64,000 nt of DNA from Dermatemys mawii (GCA_007922305.1 ML677351.1:17451119-17515118); one strand, 5' to 3'. Counted from the stretch's first letter, positions 46,472 through 58,995 are shown. The notes: generated by a model from the letters alone, not told the origin. Translations and numbers: made by a program.

Positions 46472-49400
46472 AAAGGGATGATTCTCAATAATTTTCACAG
46501 ACTACCATTTTGCTAGCAGAACTTTTGAAGCAGTTCTGTGGGTTCCATTTACACTTCAATTTGTCTTTGCTTACTCTCCCCACCTCAAGGGCTCTTTACT
46601 TCTACTTCTGTGCATCTCACACACACACACACAAAAAGAGTGGTGGGGGGGAATCCTATCTGTGCTCCTGCAAGTGGCTCTTCCTTGCAGAAATAGAAAA
46701 GTAGTACCGAGGGATTCTCAGCAGTTTTTCTGATTCTGCTAGGCTGCGGTAGAAGTGTTATATTGGAAACACAGATGAAGCAGAGGAAGTGGAAAGATCC
46801 CTTTTCTGCTCCTACCAACCTAGAGTAATCCTGCTTTACAAGAGTTTGTCCAGTGGAGCTGGTGGGTTATCACAGTGACCAGTCTGATATAAACACAAGG
46901 TCATAGGAGGTTCCACCAGTGGTGCTGGGAAGTATTAACAGTATTGCTAACGCCAAACATTCATTAGTCATGTGTCAGGCCCCAAACATAATGAGACTGG
47001 CTTAGTTACATTTTTTAAAAACAAAATAAGTTTAAGGTTATTTTTATGCCTCTTCTGATTTTTGAGCTTTCAACTTGCACCTGAGTCACATTTTCAGGCT
47101 TTTCTCAGCAACTCTGCGGGCGAGCAATTTTTTATTATTATTGTTTTTTTAAAAAATTTGCAAGCCGAGGTATCTACTTAATTACTTTTCTCCAGAAACT
47201 GAGGCTTTCAATTAAATCATATATAACTAGAATGGTGATAAAAATCACAAGTGTTGCCCACTGGAGAGGGGAACCACGCACATTTCTCCATTTATAAAAT
47301 GTCTGAATTATATTTCTGAGCAGAGTAAATGTATGTGTTGATGAAGTTTAATTAATGTGTTTAAATCTTAATTATTTAAATATAAGAACTGAACCAAAGA
47401 ATTCTAAATTATTAAGGTAACCACTGCCTTTTGAAAGGGTGAATTAGAGAAATATAGAAACCTCATTCAATGACAGGTTATTCTGTCCATCTTTATTCTA
47501 TTTCCTCCCTCCATCCCATCACAGAGAGATCATTATCCAGTAGTTCCTATTTAGGAAAATGGGTATTTAGAACATACCAGTAAACTGCCAAGTTCAATTA
47601 GCTATGTTTTTCAGTCTTCAGTTAGTTAAAAATCTCAGATTAATAGCACTTCAAGACAAGTATTTCCTAAATTCAGTTAACTGCAGAGATGCCAATTTAG
47701 GCTGGACGTATTCCTGGAGGTTTCATCACAGGACATAAACTTTAATTAAAGATTAATCTTTAATTCCTGGAGACTCCGGGACAATCCTGGGGGGTTGACA
47801 ACCCTACGCTGGAAGCAATCAGAGCAGCAGAACTGAACTTTCATCAAATATGCAAGTACAGGAATATTTCCATATAAAAGTACACTGAGAATGTTACAGT
47901 GGCAATAAATACAACAGCAAGACCACGAAAAAAAGTGTTCATGTGTTGGGATACCAAAATATAGTACGTGGACTCAAAAAAACCAAAAAAAAGTATATTC
48001 CCTGATGTAGCCAAAGTGACATTAATTAGTTCTCCTTCTTAAATTTCAGAATCTATATCCCAAGATTTTCAACTTCTGACAAATTAATTTTTAAAAAAGT
48101 TGGTGAATTTGCCTTTTAAAACTATATTTATGATTAAACAATAAGACATGACCTCTTCATCCACTGCAAACCTTCAACGGAGTCCAACCCAGAGATGGTA
48201 GGAAAGATTAAATAGGATCCTAATGCAGAGGTCCCCAAGCAGCTTTTTTCTTTTGTATCAGTTCCCATCAAGATAGATTGATGGTTGGATGCCCTCCAGA
48301 CCCCACGTACACCAGACCCAGCCAAGTTCCTCTCATCCTTTTCATCTCTGTTCTTTTTATCTCCCTTTGTTTCTTCTTTTAAGCATATTTGTCTTTCAAC
48401 TTTTAATTTTGTTTCACTCTTTCTGGTATTTTTGTTCCCCCCTCCCATCCTGCCTAAAGAGCTATGTTCTGTGGTGCTTGAGTCCCTTGGGACAACAAGG
48501 AGCTAAGATGAAAAGCAAAGCTTGAGCTAGCTGAATCTGCAGCCTTAGACTCTTAAGCTGCTCCCAAGGACAGTTGCATTAGGAAGGCGGGAAGCGAAGA
48601 CAAATCACTTTTGAGAGGCAGCCCATTGCTTTACCTGCAGCAAAAGTATTTCTGCAGTGGGAAGAAGTAGGTGGATCTGGAGTGCTTCATGCCATCTACA
48701 TCCCCACTGCAGCCTCCTTCCTCTGTTCAAGGTCCCATTCGGAATAGCATTGCACCCTCCAGCTTTTAAAATGCTGGCATGCTGCAATTATACTAGAGAA
48801 TGTCAATACAATTCAGATAAATTAGTTCAGGAAAAATGTAGAAACATTTCCAAACTCCCAAAGGGCATGCTAGAATCCAAGCAAATCTAGACACATTCAG
48901 ATTGGGCAGATCAAAGCCTACTGAAATTCTGAGAAACTGGATTTGCTAGTTTTCTCTGATAATTATGCTAAAATCCCATGCAGTCACTATTGGTGCTAGT
49001 AGACCCACATAGAAAACTGCTAAACTAATTCTAAAAGCTTACATTTACCTTAGAAATATAATGGAGCAACTCCCCAATCTAAAATTACATTATAATCCAA
49101 ACTAACCTGTGCTAAAGTATTATCAGAAGCTTGGATTCCAAAGTAATTCTTAACAGAAAAATTCTTTGAATTCCTCCTTTGGCCACTAATGCACAATCTG
49201 TCAAGATTTCATGTACTGGCTGTGATTACAGCAAGAAACTTCTACAGATACAGACCTACTTTTAAAAGCAAATAGTGCTTTGGGGTGCTCAAGTTGACAC
49301 ATTTGAGTGGGGCCTAACTTCCAGAAGGTCCTTCTGAAAATAAGGCCTCTTTAAACAAGTTTCAAGTTCAGCAACTGCAAATTGGGCCATCCAAAAACAT

Positions 49401-49560
49401 TAGTGAAAACACAAAGTCTAAGTGGGCTAAGAGCAATATTATATTTATACACACACATGGTGCATCAGCGTTAAGATAATATTTATCAAGCTGAGTTTTG
49501 GGCACAACAAGCACAAGAACTTTTTTTTTTCTTCCAAAAGCTTTCTATTAAAGCAGAAAC
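46472..49560. other. STX19 3' flank and intronic DNA
   Basis: Contains the expected 3' untranslated region of STX19; a clear polyadenylation site could not be fixed. A short CA repeat is at 46617-46633. At about 47685-47815 a MITE-like segment ends GGGTTGACAACCCTA and contains TTCCTGGAGGTTT and CCTGGAGACTCC. Confidence 0.45.
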
Positions 49561-49568
49561 TTCTACGG

Positions 49569-50275
49569 TGATGGTTTTCAAACTGTGGGTCATGACTCAG
49601 TAATGGGTCACGGAATGGAAGGCACTGAGTCATGGTGGTTCTGGTCAGGACAGCTGACTGGGCCATTAAAAGACCCGTCAAGCAGTGCTGCCCGTCTAAG
49701 ACAGGCTAGTCCCTACCTGTTCTGACACTGCATTGCGCCCCAGAAGTGGCTAGCAGCAGGTTCAGCTCCTAGGTGGGGGAGTCACGGGGCTCCATGTGCT
49801 TGAGCACCTCCATGTAGGAACCAAACTTGCTGCTGGTCGCTTACAGTGCGCAGCGTGGTTTGCGGTGCCAGGACAGGTGGGAAGTCTGCCTCTGCATGCC
49901 GGCTGTGTCACTGACCGGGAGCTGCCGGAGGTAAGCCCATGCCTGAACCAGACACCTCAATCACCTGTCCTGAGCCCCCCTCAAACCCAGAGCCACCTCC
50001 TGCACCCCAAATCACTCATCCCTGGCCCCACCCTAGTTTGCACCCCAGTGCAGGCCCTGACCCCCTCCCATACCCCAACCCCTTGTCACAGCTCAGAGCT
50101 CCCTCCCACACCCTGAACCTCTCTTTCCGACCCCACCCCAGAGCCCACACCCCTGCATCCCAACCATCCCCAGCCCTGAGCCGCTCCCAAACCCCTCATC
50201 CCCAGCTCCGTTGGGGCACAGGCATCAACGCTTTTCTTCAACTGGGTCACCAGAAAAAAAGTTTGAAAACCACTG
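49569..50275. mobile_element. hAT-type MITE with C-rich minisatellite (707 bp)
   Basis: TGATGGTTTTCAAACTGTGG at the left and AAAGTTTGAAAACCACTG at the right form inverted termini. Flanking octamers TTCTACGG (49561-49568) and TTCTGTGG (50276-50283) agree at six positions. From about 49950 to 50210 runs an irregular array of CCCACCCC/CCTGAGCC-type units, similar in style to the array in the element at 18616-19264. Confidence 0.78.
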
Positions 50276-50343
50276 TTCTGTGGTATATTGTGTATACCCT
50301 ATAGCCACTTTGACTTTGGAAGAGTTAATTGGAAACAAGCCAG

Positions 50344-50370
50344 GAGAGAGAGAGAGAGAGAGAGAGAAGG
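50344..50370. repeat. (GA)n microsatellite
   Basis: GAGAGAGAGAGAGAGAGAGA repeated for about 26 bp, followed 50 bp later by a short A run at 50420-50435. Confidence 0.9.
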
Positions 50371-51835
50371 CTACCATGGCTAATATACTACCAACACGCA
50401 CCATTCCCTGCACACTTCAAAAAAAAAAAAAAAGAAAGAAAGATGTGGCCTTTTTTCTGTACCTGAAGGGGTGGGAAACTATGACAAAAGTTCAAGAAAT
50501 CCTGCCTAAAATATTATTCTAATGAAGAGCACATTTTAATAAACACCACCTGTTAACACAAAATCCCATGCATTACAGATGTACATTTTGCATTCTTATC
50601 TGTGAAAGAAATGTGTTACCAGTCCGACTCTTCCTGCTAACACTGTAGGGATGTTTAATAAAACACTGTTTACTTCAAAGGAAAAAATGCTTCTATTTTT
50701 TAACATGGAATAAAGCCCAGGTTTTCAACAATAGTTATGAAAATAATTTTCCATCTAGAAGGAAGCAAATAGTGAAAGAATTTGTTTCTGTTGTCTGCAT
50801 TAGAGTACAAGAGGACAAAAATTTATAATATATTGCCAAGGTTTTGAGGGGAAAGAAAACAACAGGCATAGGGCTCAAAATGTGTAAAGATCCCTGGTCA
50901 TATTTTGTCAAGCAAAGGCTGCTATTAATTGGTGAAAGTAGAACATATATGGACATCGTGAGAATTTGATATGGATCATTTATGTTGGTTAGCCAAGGCG
51001 CTTGAAGTATATGTGCACAACTAATAAAACATAAGATCCTATTAGAGCAGTTTACTAGAACATAAAATGGGCTTTCTATAGCCGCAGAGATATATAGAAA
51101 AACTAATAGACAAAGGAAAATACATTTTGGTTAGAAAAGTGTGTTAGTCAGTCATGACTGTGTTATGCAATTATTTGACACATTAGTAGCTACAGTCCCT
51201 CATTAACAAAATGATAGCAGAAAAGAAAAATAACTTTCTGCCTTGAAAATACAACATTTCCCCTTGCCCTACCCAGCAATCTATTATAAGCTTCAAGAAC
51301 TATAACTGACATTTTTATGAAATTTACTCTCTCATTGCCATGCTTTCAAGCACTTATAGAGAGAAGATCATTTTTAATAATGCCAGCAGGCTAGTATTTG
51401 TCTACATAATATGAGATCTGGACCCTCCCTCCCAATTAGAGCATAGGGGAATTTATGCACAAAAGAAAATCCATTAGCATTAGAGATCTGCTTAAACTGC
51501 TAAGACATCGATGAGAGAACTGACCCATATGAATCACATGAACACAAGTCTTACTTTCTATTACTCTAACTTATTTTCCACTGCTGTTCACTGCCTATAA
51601 AATATTGATTAGTCGTTTAAGCGTTCCAACACTCTTACAGGACCTATATTAGCAAAACAAGCTTGGCAAATTAAGCGGTAGTGTTTTATAGCAAAGAAAA
51701 TGTAATAGGCCAATGTCTTAATATACTACTTGTTGCTACGGATAAATTAAAAAGCAGGTGCCAACAGGACCTAAAGAGAGAGGTCTTAAAAGGACATTAC
51801 ACCCTAAGACATAATTATTGCTGATAACCACACCC

Positions 51836-53084
51836 TGACAGTTTTCCCGTGGGGTGCCACTTGGAACTGATGCCACCAGCCTGTGCTCCTTCTAACTGTA
51901 TTGCTGTAACAAGCTGCAGACCTGCTCTCACATTTTCACCAGCATACATACACATAGGGACATACTCAGCTGTTGTAACATGCAAACAGGCTTTCTAACT
52001 AGGCCTTGCATAGGAAGGCTTCAACAAAGGAAATACGCAGATACTCAAGTGCCAACACACCCCCTTCCCGGAGTGCAAACTCAAAATTACAGTGTCTTAC
52101 ACTGCACAGAGAACTGTACAGCATAAGTTCATCAAATTTGCTCCTTACCTCAATGCGGAGAGAGATATGCCACAGCTTTTCGCTCCCTCCCCCTGCCCCA
52201 TTATGAATTCCACACACTGGGTTATGACAAAACAAAACAAGTTTATTAACTACAAAAGGTAGATTTGAATTTATTATAAGAGATAGCAAACAGATTAAAG
52301 TAGATGACCTATCAAATGAAACAAACATGCAGGCTAAGAGCAATATACTAAAGAAATTGGTTATAACTAGCAAATTTTCACCCTAAGTGTTGTTTTAGGC
52401 AGATTGCACTGGTTCTTGAAGGCAAGCTGCTCTTGCTTGCAGTTTAAAACTCTAGGTATTTCATAGGCCAGGCACCTTTCCATCCTGGGCTCAGCTCTTC
52501 TCTCCCAAGTTTTTTTCTTAAATGCTTCCACCAGTCATATTGGGAGGGGAGACAGTGAAGAACAACGCATGTTGAGGTCACTCTCCTGCCTTAAATAGCT
52601 TTTGCATATGGCGGGAAGCCTCTCTTTCGAAACTTAGTTCCCATGCCAGTCAGTGGGAAAACACTGGTATTCCAAGATTGATTCCAGTACCAGGTGATGA
52701 TCACATGACCCTACAGGCATAACTCAGACTAACTGTAAGGTCCTTGGGAAGCCTTTCAAGGAAGGCAGGAGATTAGCATCTTCAAAGACCTATTGTTCTA
52801 TCAAATGGCTCTTCCTCGCAGCGAGCCATCTGACTGCATTCTGTCTAGTGGGCGTTCCCCCTGTGTAAACCCACTGGTAATTGATACATACTAAATATTC
52901 CTAACTTCAGATACGGAAATGATACATGAAAATAAATAGGATAATCATATTCGGTAAATTATAATCTTTTCAATGATACCTCACATGATCCATCTTGCAT
53001 AAAATACATCTTAGTTATGCCATAATCACATCACAACAATATCTCTATGAAGAATATGGGGCATAATGTCTCACACAGCTCACA
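51836..53084 (-). mobile_element. Solo LTR of an LTR retroelement
   Basis: On the minus strand the segment begins TGTGAGCTGTGTGAGACATT and ends near GGGAAAACTGTCA, so it is bounded by TG and CA. It contains an AATAAA polyadenylation signal at 52242-52247 (GTTAATAAACTTG), placed as expected for the R region. It resembles an LTR family I recall as common in turtles. No internal coding region adjoins either end, hence a solo LTR. A target duplication could not be confirmed. Confidence 0.6.
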
Positions 53085-54529
53085 AAACTAAGGTGACATG
53101 AAACAGATCCAGAAAATATTTTCACTTTTGTATAGAGCTTTTCAGCAAAGTTGCTCGAAATATTTTTCATTTAAATGTTGACAAACATGGCTTTTCAGAC
53201 AAAATGGAAATTTTCACTCACACCTCTCACTTTGGTTGAGACTCTGTTTCTTCAACAAACTTTTTTTAAAAAAAAATCAACTGAAAGTTTTTGGTTTGTG
53301 AAAACCAAAAAGGTTTTTTTAAACCAAACACTAACCAATTTTTGGTACTGCCAAAAAGTGAAAGGTTTTTGAAGCGAATTGAGAAACACTTTCTTTTTAA
53401 AAATTACAGTGAAAAACCTCCGCATTTTTCAGCTCATGCTCTTTCCAGCTGAAGGATCCTACAGTACTGCACGAGGTGTCAGCATCCAACATATCTGCAG
53501 ACTTTATGAAAGAGGTGATGTCCCATGGATCAGCCTTTCATATGCTGCTCTCAGTATTCACCTCTAATACATACAGCTATGTCTAGGAAACATTGGAATG
53601 AGGCTCACAGAATTTACAATATCTCTCATTCATTCTCTCTCTCACTCTCCCCTCTAATTTAGCTACTGATCCGAATGATTTCACTTTGATGGGCATCTCC
53701 AGGTAGAATGTTACTAAGCCATTCTATAGCTCCATTACTTGGGAAGTATCTGCCCAAAGATCTTGCATTGTGGTTTTTAAGTGAGGGGGAAAAAAAAGAC
53801 TAAACCCTATTTCCACTAGAATTGGATTATAGTTTAGGGCCCTTAACTGAAAGCACTCCATGCAACACATCAATTGCATTGTAGCTGAAGGTTGTGGGGA
53901 GAGCTTGTAAATTGTTTACTGCTACAATGATGCTCATATATAAACACTAGCAACTTCAAAGTTAGCCACTGCACAAACAGTCGCCCAAAATGTCAGCATG
54001 TACCAGCTTAAAAGAACCTTGAATATAGTTTTATTTAAACATTGTTAGCGGATATCTATCAGGTCTTACAAACTATATCCCAGAGATATGAACAGCATGA
54101 TCTTTTTATGCTAAAACAAAACCCAGTTATACTAAATCAAAAATACACTGCAGTCATGGTTTCTTAAAGTACAGCTCAAGTAAAAAAAGAGTTTTATGTA
54201 ATAAAAAAGGGACCATTTAATCCAGAAGGTCTGTTCCCTGTGTGTATTCAGTTATATTTGTTAACTTTAATAGAGGAAAAAAGATACACAATTTTAACTG
54301 CTTTATACTTATTAGCCCTGCTCAAATTTACAGGAACTAGATTCTACTTATTCTTGTGCTCAGCAGAATCACTGAACTAACGCTTTTCCAAAAGCGATCT
54401 CCAACTGTGCACCTTTGAATTTTTGGACATTCAACTTGACACACCTAGGTTTTGATTTTCAGAAAAACTGAGTACACACGGCTTTACTGATAAAATGGAC
54501 TACACATTTTAATAGGCATTTATTTCACC

Positions 54530-54775
54530 TGACATGGACTGGAATTGTGTTTGGACATGCTCTTATATAAATTCAGACATATCAGTTAATCCAAAAGGAG
54601 ATGGCAGATTTAGAAATTTCTATCTAGCTGTATTAAACAGACATCAGAGATGTGCTCTCATCTGGAATACCATGTACTTCATACAGCACTGGTTATCCTG
54701 TCTCAAAAAAAAAGATATTGCAGGAATCAAGGAGGGGCTCAGAGAACGGTGACAAGAATGATTACACAGCTCTAA
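54530..54775 (+). mobile_element. CR1 LINE, 5' part split by a transposon
   Basis: GTGCTCTCATCTGGAATACC, TGTCTCAAAAAAAAAGATAT and CAGAGAACGGTGACAAGAAT follow the order of CR1 ORF2 3' sequence. The CR1 is interrupted here and resumes at about 57295. Confidence 0.7.
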
Positions 54776-54777
54776 AG

Positions 54778-57275
54778 CCAAAATGCTTCTGAAATAAATG
54801 TAGTCAAACTTTACCAATTCTGGGTCACTGAGAACGAAAATGATGCTTAAAATTCTTGATTGGCTCTAGTTTTCAAGATATGCTATTGGGTCAGTATATA
54901 CGACCCTTGACATGGGAATGGTGGAGGATAAGTGACTTATAAAGGGAAGGGATCTCAATTTAAACCAGAAATGACTAAAATACATCTTTGACTGGATCTA
55001 TGAATAAATCTATGACTGGGTTTGGACAGTACTTGCTTTTTAGGCAAAACAATGAATGATGCAATCTGAAGCTGGCATTGCGTCATACATGATATGAATT
55101 GCATCATGTTATTCCTAGAAGTCATGGATGATGCAATCATAACGAAGCTTACATCACTCTGCTGAACAAATTGCCCTATATCAGCTCTAGAAATCATACA
55201 GTGTCGTGCTCTCTTATTTGTCAGTGTTTGATTTTGCAAAGGGACACATTTCTGTTTAGCCAAAGTGAGCAGAGATGCCTCGTACTTGTGTGAACAATGC
55301 AGATAACTTCTGCTATGTTTATGGTGAAGTGACTTTTGCATCACAAAAGCGCAGTATAACCACTATGGTTAAGAAAGCCTATCACCTTCATTTTGGCTGC
55401 AAAATTGGAGATCAGGACAAGAGGTGGGCCCCACACGTATGCTGCAACACTTGTGCAACAAATCTTCGCCAGTGGTTGAACAGGAAAAGGAAATCTATGC
55501 CTTTTGCAGTGCCAATGATTTGGAGAGAGCCAACAGATCATACCAGCAATTGTTACTTCTGCATGGTGCCTCCAGTTGGGAAAGGTGTGTCAAAGAAGAA
55601 AAAGTAGACTGTGCATTATCCAAACATTCCATCAGCTATACGCCCAATACCCCACGGAGAAGGACTGCCGATTCCTGATGCACCAGAATCACTCTCACTT
55701 GAGTCAGACGAGGAAGAGGATGAAACTTCTGGTCCTGAACCATCAATATCACAGGACCCACATTTTTTCCCATCCTCCTCCTCTGAACCACACCTCATAA
55801 CACAAGCTGAACTGAATGACCTTGTCAGGGATTTGGAACTACCCAAGAGTAAGGCAGAGCTGTTGGGCTCCAGACTACAGCAGTGGAATCTCCTGGCAGG
55901 CGATGTTAGGGTTTCCATGTTCCGTGACCGTCAAAAAGATCTTGTCCCATTCTTCTTCATGGAAGGTGATCTTGTAGCCTGCAACAACATCGATGGTGTG
56001 ACGGCAGCCCTCAACATCGTTCACGATCCAGATGAGTGGAGACTCTTCATTGATTCATCGAAGACGAGTCTTAAAGCTGTTTTGCTGCATAATGGCAATG
56101 TTTTGCCATCAATTCCAGTTGGTCATGCAGTCCATATGAAGGAAACCTATGACAACATGAAAAAACTTTTGAGGTGCATAAACTAGGACCAACATCAGTG
56201 GCAGCTTTGTGGCAATTTGAATGTTGTTGCTCTCTTGCTTGGTCTGCAGACTGGATACACAAAGTACTGCTTTTTGTCTGCGAATGGGATAGTCATGCAA
56301 GAGATTCCCACTACACCAAGAAAGATTGGCCACTCCGACAGTCATTGGAGCCTGGGAGGAAAAGTGTTCAGCATCCACCACTTGTTGAATCAAGGAAGAT
56401 TTTGTTACCACCCTTCCACATCAAGCTGGATCTGATGAAGAACTCTGTCAAGGCCATTGACAAAACACAAGCAGTTTTCAAGTACCTCCGTGGAAAATTT
56501 CCAAGGTTAAGTGAAGCTAAGATAAAGGAAGGTGTCTTTGTTCGTCCTCAGATTTGTGAACTTCTTCGAGATGATGCATTTGACCATGCACTGCGTGGCA
56601 AGGAAAAGACGGCATGGAAAGTCAGTGGCAATACATTTTCTCGGAAACAACAAGGCAGACAACTACAGGTTGTTGGTGGAAAACCTCCTCAAGGCATACA
56701 AAAGCCTTGGTTGCAACATGTCACTAAAGATACATTTTTTGCACTCTCATCTAGATTTTTTTCCACCGAACTGCGGAGCAGTGAGCAATGAGCACGGCGA
56801 GCGATTTCACCAGGACATTGCAACAATGGAGAAACGCTATCAGGGCAAATGGAGCCCATCAATGCTTGCAGACTATTGCTGGACAGTGACAAGAGATGCT
56901 CCATTTAATGAATACAAGAGACAAGCCAAGAAGCGCCGAGTAGACACTGAATAGGACTAAACTATGTACATAATAGTTTTTTGCCTTTGTTTCATAATAC
57001 ATTTTATTTATATAACCCTTTTGCTGATTTTTAAAGTCTTACATAAACAGGACAGGTGAAATATTATCATGTAAAGCAACCATAAACACATGAAAAGACC
57101 TAGGTTTACAATTTATGATTAAAACTCTACTATCTACACAATATACATAGACATCAAATGTAAAAACTTAAATATCTTAGAAACAGTAGCCAATCAGTTG
57201 TTTTAATTGTCATATTTGAATTCAGCACATCAAAATACATAATAAATATCACATTTTATCTCTGAAGCAGACGAC
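54778..57275 (+). mobile_element. DNA transposon with long degenerate TIRs and a broken DDE-like protein
   Basis: The left end (54778-54900) and the complement of the right end (57150-57275) align over about 120 bp. Shared blocks include GAGCCAATCAA/TAGCCAATCAG, TTTTAA..TCAT.TT and TTCAGAAGCA/TCTGAAGCAG. Between them lies one degenerate coding region (55275-56954). The whole is nested in a CR1 LINE, whose two halves flank it at 54530-54775 and 57295-57690. That supports these limits to within about 20 bp. The superfamily could not be named and the target duplication was not resolved. Confidence 0.7.
55275..56954 (+). pseudogene. Broken transposase-like gene of the element at 54778-57275
   Basis: The product starts MPRTCVNNADNFCYVYGEVT and includes a cysteine cluster (CCNTCATNLRQW, then CYFC) that may bind zinc. 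An acidic serine-rich linker follows near 55700-55790. The conserved-looking core contains RLFIDSSKTSLKAVLLHNGN (near 56038-56097), FVCEWDSHARDSHY (near 56272-56313), LPPFHIKLDLMKNSVKAIDK (near 56404-56463) and NEHGERFHQD (near 56788-56817). I recall similar uncharacterised proteins in arthropods, hydra and turtles. The copy is dead: an in-frame TAG at 55605, a stop at 56184, and frame changes near 56270 and 56640. The aspartates in the first two blocks and the glutamate in the last could form a DDE triad; this is inference. Confidence 0.65.
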
Positions 57276-57294
57276 TTCTAAAAAATTGTAGACC

Positions 57295-57690
57295 GGTGTT
57301 ACTGGCATGGGAAAATCCTCATATGCAGAGAGTTTAAAAAATTGGGATTGCTCATCTTAGGAAATGAATAAAAGGGGATATAATATAAGCAAATAAAATA
57401 ATAAGTGGTAGAGAAAAGAGTGGTCAGGGACTTCTGCTCTTCCTGTCTCATACCACAAAACAAAGGGAACAATGAAATTAGCAATTAAATTTGAGTTTCT
57501 GCACATTCAAAACTGATAAAGTTAGAATGAGAAACTCATTTCCACCTTAATTCACCAAAGCCAAGAATTTAGCAATATTCAAAAAGGGAGTAGACATGCA
57601 TATGAACAAAAATATTCATAATTATCATAATTAATTATAAAAATTCTGGAAGGGATATAAACCCTCATGCTTCAGGGCATATCCTAGCTC
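57295..57690 (+). mobile_element. CR1 LINE, 3' part
   Basis: AATTGGGATTGCTCATCTTA, GGATATAATATAAGC, and near the end GGATATAAACCCTCATGCTT plus CAGGGCATATCCTAG match a CR1 subfamily 3' end. It continues the fragment at 54530-54775. Confidence 0.7.
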
Positions 57691-57965
57691 CAGTTCTCAG
57701 AGCGTGTTTCGAGACCTAGTGTGTATGGGACTAATTATCACACTTCTGCTTTCTTATTGCGCCTGTCTCTACAGTATCAGGAACAAACTGCTGTTGGAGA
57801 TAGGATACCGGACTACATGGACCTATGGACTGCTACAGCATGGCAATTTTATGGACGTAAAATTGACTCCTCTTTGGAAGGACACATTTTAATTTTAGTC
57901 CTAATTTGCCATACAGTTGCACTTATCAATATAAACGTATGTTTGGGCACAGAGTTGTTCTGGGG

Positions 57966-58173
57966 CAGGCCTGCACAACTCGGAAAGCAGCAAGGGCCAT
58001 ATTACTGCAAAAAACCCAGCTGCGGGCCGAAAAGCTCCGCCCTCGCCCCGCCCCCATTCACTTCCCCCCACTCCACCCCTTTGCTTGCCCCACCCCTACT
58101 CACCCCCCTCGGGCCGCACTGTGAGCCTGTGCGGGCCGCATGTGGCCCCCGGGCCGCATGTTATGCAGGCCTG
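57966..58173. mobile_element. hAT-type MITE with exact 8-bp duplication (208 bp)
   Basis: CAGGCCTGCACAAC and the complement of CAGGCCTGCATAAC form the termini. TTCTGGGG flanks it exactly on both sides (57958-57965 and 58174-58181). The interior carries GGCCGCATGTGGCCCCCGGG and is GC-rich. Confidence 0.93.
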
Positions 58174-58239
58174 TTCTGGGGCAACCAGAAAGATGGAATT
58201 CTTTGTGAAAAAAGGTATTCCTGCATTGATCGTAATCAG

Positions 58240-58345
58240 CACCTTCTATCAGAGAGTCCCAATGCGCTTTACAAACATGAATTTACCCTTGCATCACCCT
58301 TGTGAGTGAGGTCCTATCATCATTTCACAGATGACCAAACTGGAG
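58240..58345 (-). repeat. MIR-type SINE relic, first part
   Basis: GCGCTTTACAAACATGAATT and CATTTCACAGATGACCAAAC are MIR-like on the complementary strand. The continuation (AAGGTGACACAAAAGGTTTG, GAGACCAGAACCTGGGTT) appears at 58910-58955, so this SINE was split by later insertions, including the hAT at 58436. Confidence 0.5.
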
Positions 58346-58435
58346 GAAGAAACATTACAAAGCCTGCTTTTCAAACCACCATATAATTATGCATATATAA
58401 GCCAGGGATCTTCATGTACTCATGACCAGTTAGGC

Positions 58436-58786
58436 CAGGGGTTTCCAAACTTTGTGAGACAAGGGCCATATTAGCTTTTTGAAGGGGCTTCGCGGGCCGC
58501 TACTGCGCCCCTTCCCTTTTACTCCTCCAGCCACACCGCTACCACGCCCCCCCACACACACACACTTTGCTCCTCCAGCCACTGCTGTGACCCCTGCCCC
58601 TTTGCTCCTCCAGCCGCACCATGGGGGCACGCACCCCTCCACACACGGGGCCACCGGCAGCAGCTCGCGTGGAGGTGGGGCAGCAGTCGTGGTTTCTCTA
58701 CGTGCCTGCTCAGCTCGGGGAGAATTAGGGGTGCGGACAAATCTAAGCCGCGGGCCAGCTCCCAGACCATAGTTTGGAGACCCCTG
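58436..58786. mobile_element. hAT-type MITE with exact 8-bp duplication (351 bp)
   Basis: CAGGGGTTTCCAAACTTTGT at the left and AGTTTGGAGACCCCTG at the right form the termini. AGTTAGGC flanks it exactly (58428-58435 and 58787-58794). The interior is GC-rich with CACCCC and CCTCCAGCC units, giving open frames on both strands that are not genes. Confidence 0.94.
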
Positions 58787-58884
58787 AGTTAGGCACATAA
58801 CTCCCCATGTAACTACAGATACTGTGTGTGTACAATTGAGGTATTTGAATACATATAATTGTACCTGTTTCATTAAAAAAAATG

Positions 58885-58995
58885 AGAGAGAGAGTCAGGC
58901 ACTATACTGACTTGTTGAAGGTGACACAAAAGGTTTGTGGTAGAGCTGAGACCAGAACCTGGGTTGAGTTTCATTTCTGTGTCTTTACCACCATC
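58885..58995 (-). repeat. MIR-type SINE relic, second part
   Basis: GACTTGTTGAAGGTGACACA followed by GTAGAGCTGAGACCAGAACC and a terminal GTGTCTTTACCACC match the complementary strand of a MIR 3' segment. It completes the fragment at 58240-58345. Confidence 0.5.

Noticed and set aside
49796..50304. Open frames of 106 and 121 codons rich in proline
   Set aside because: They are minisatellite-driven and internal to the hAT element at 49569-50275.
58430..58873. 147-codon minus-strand and 97-codon plus-strand open frames
   Set aside because: They coincide with the GC-rich interior of the hAT element at 58436-58786.
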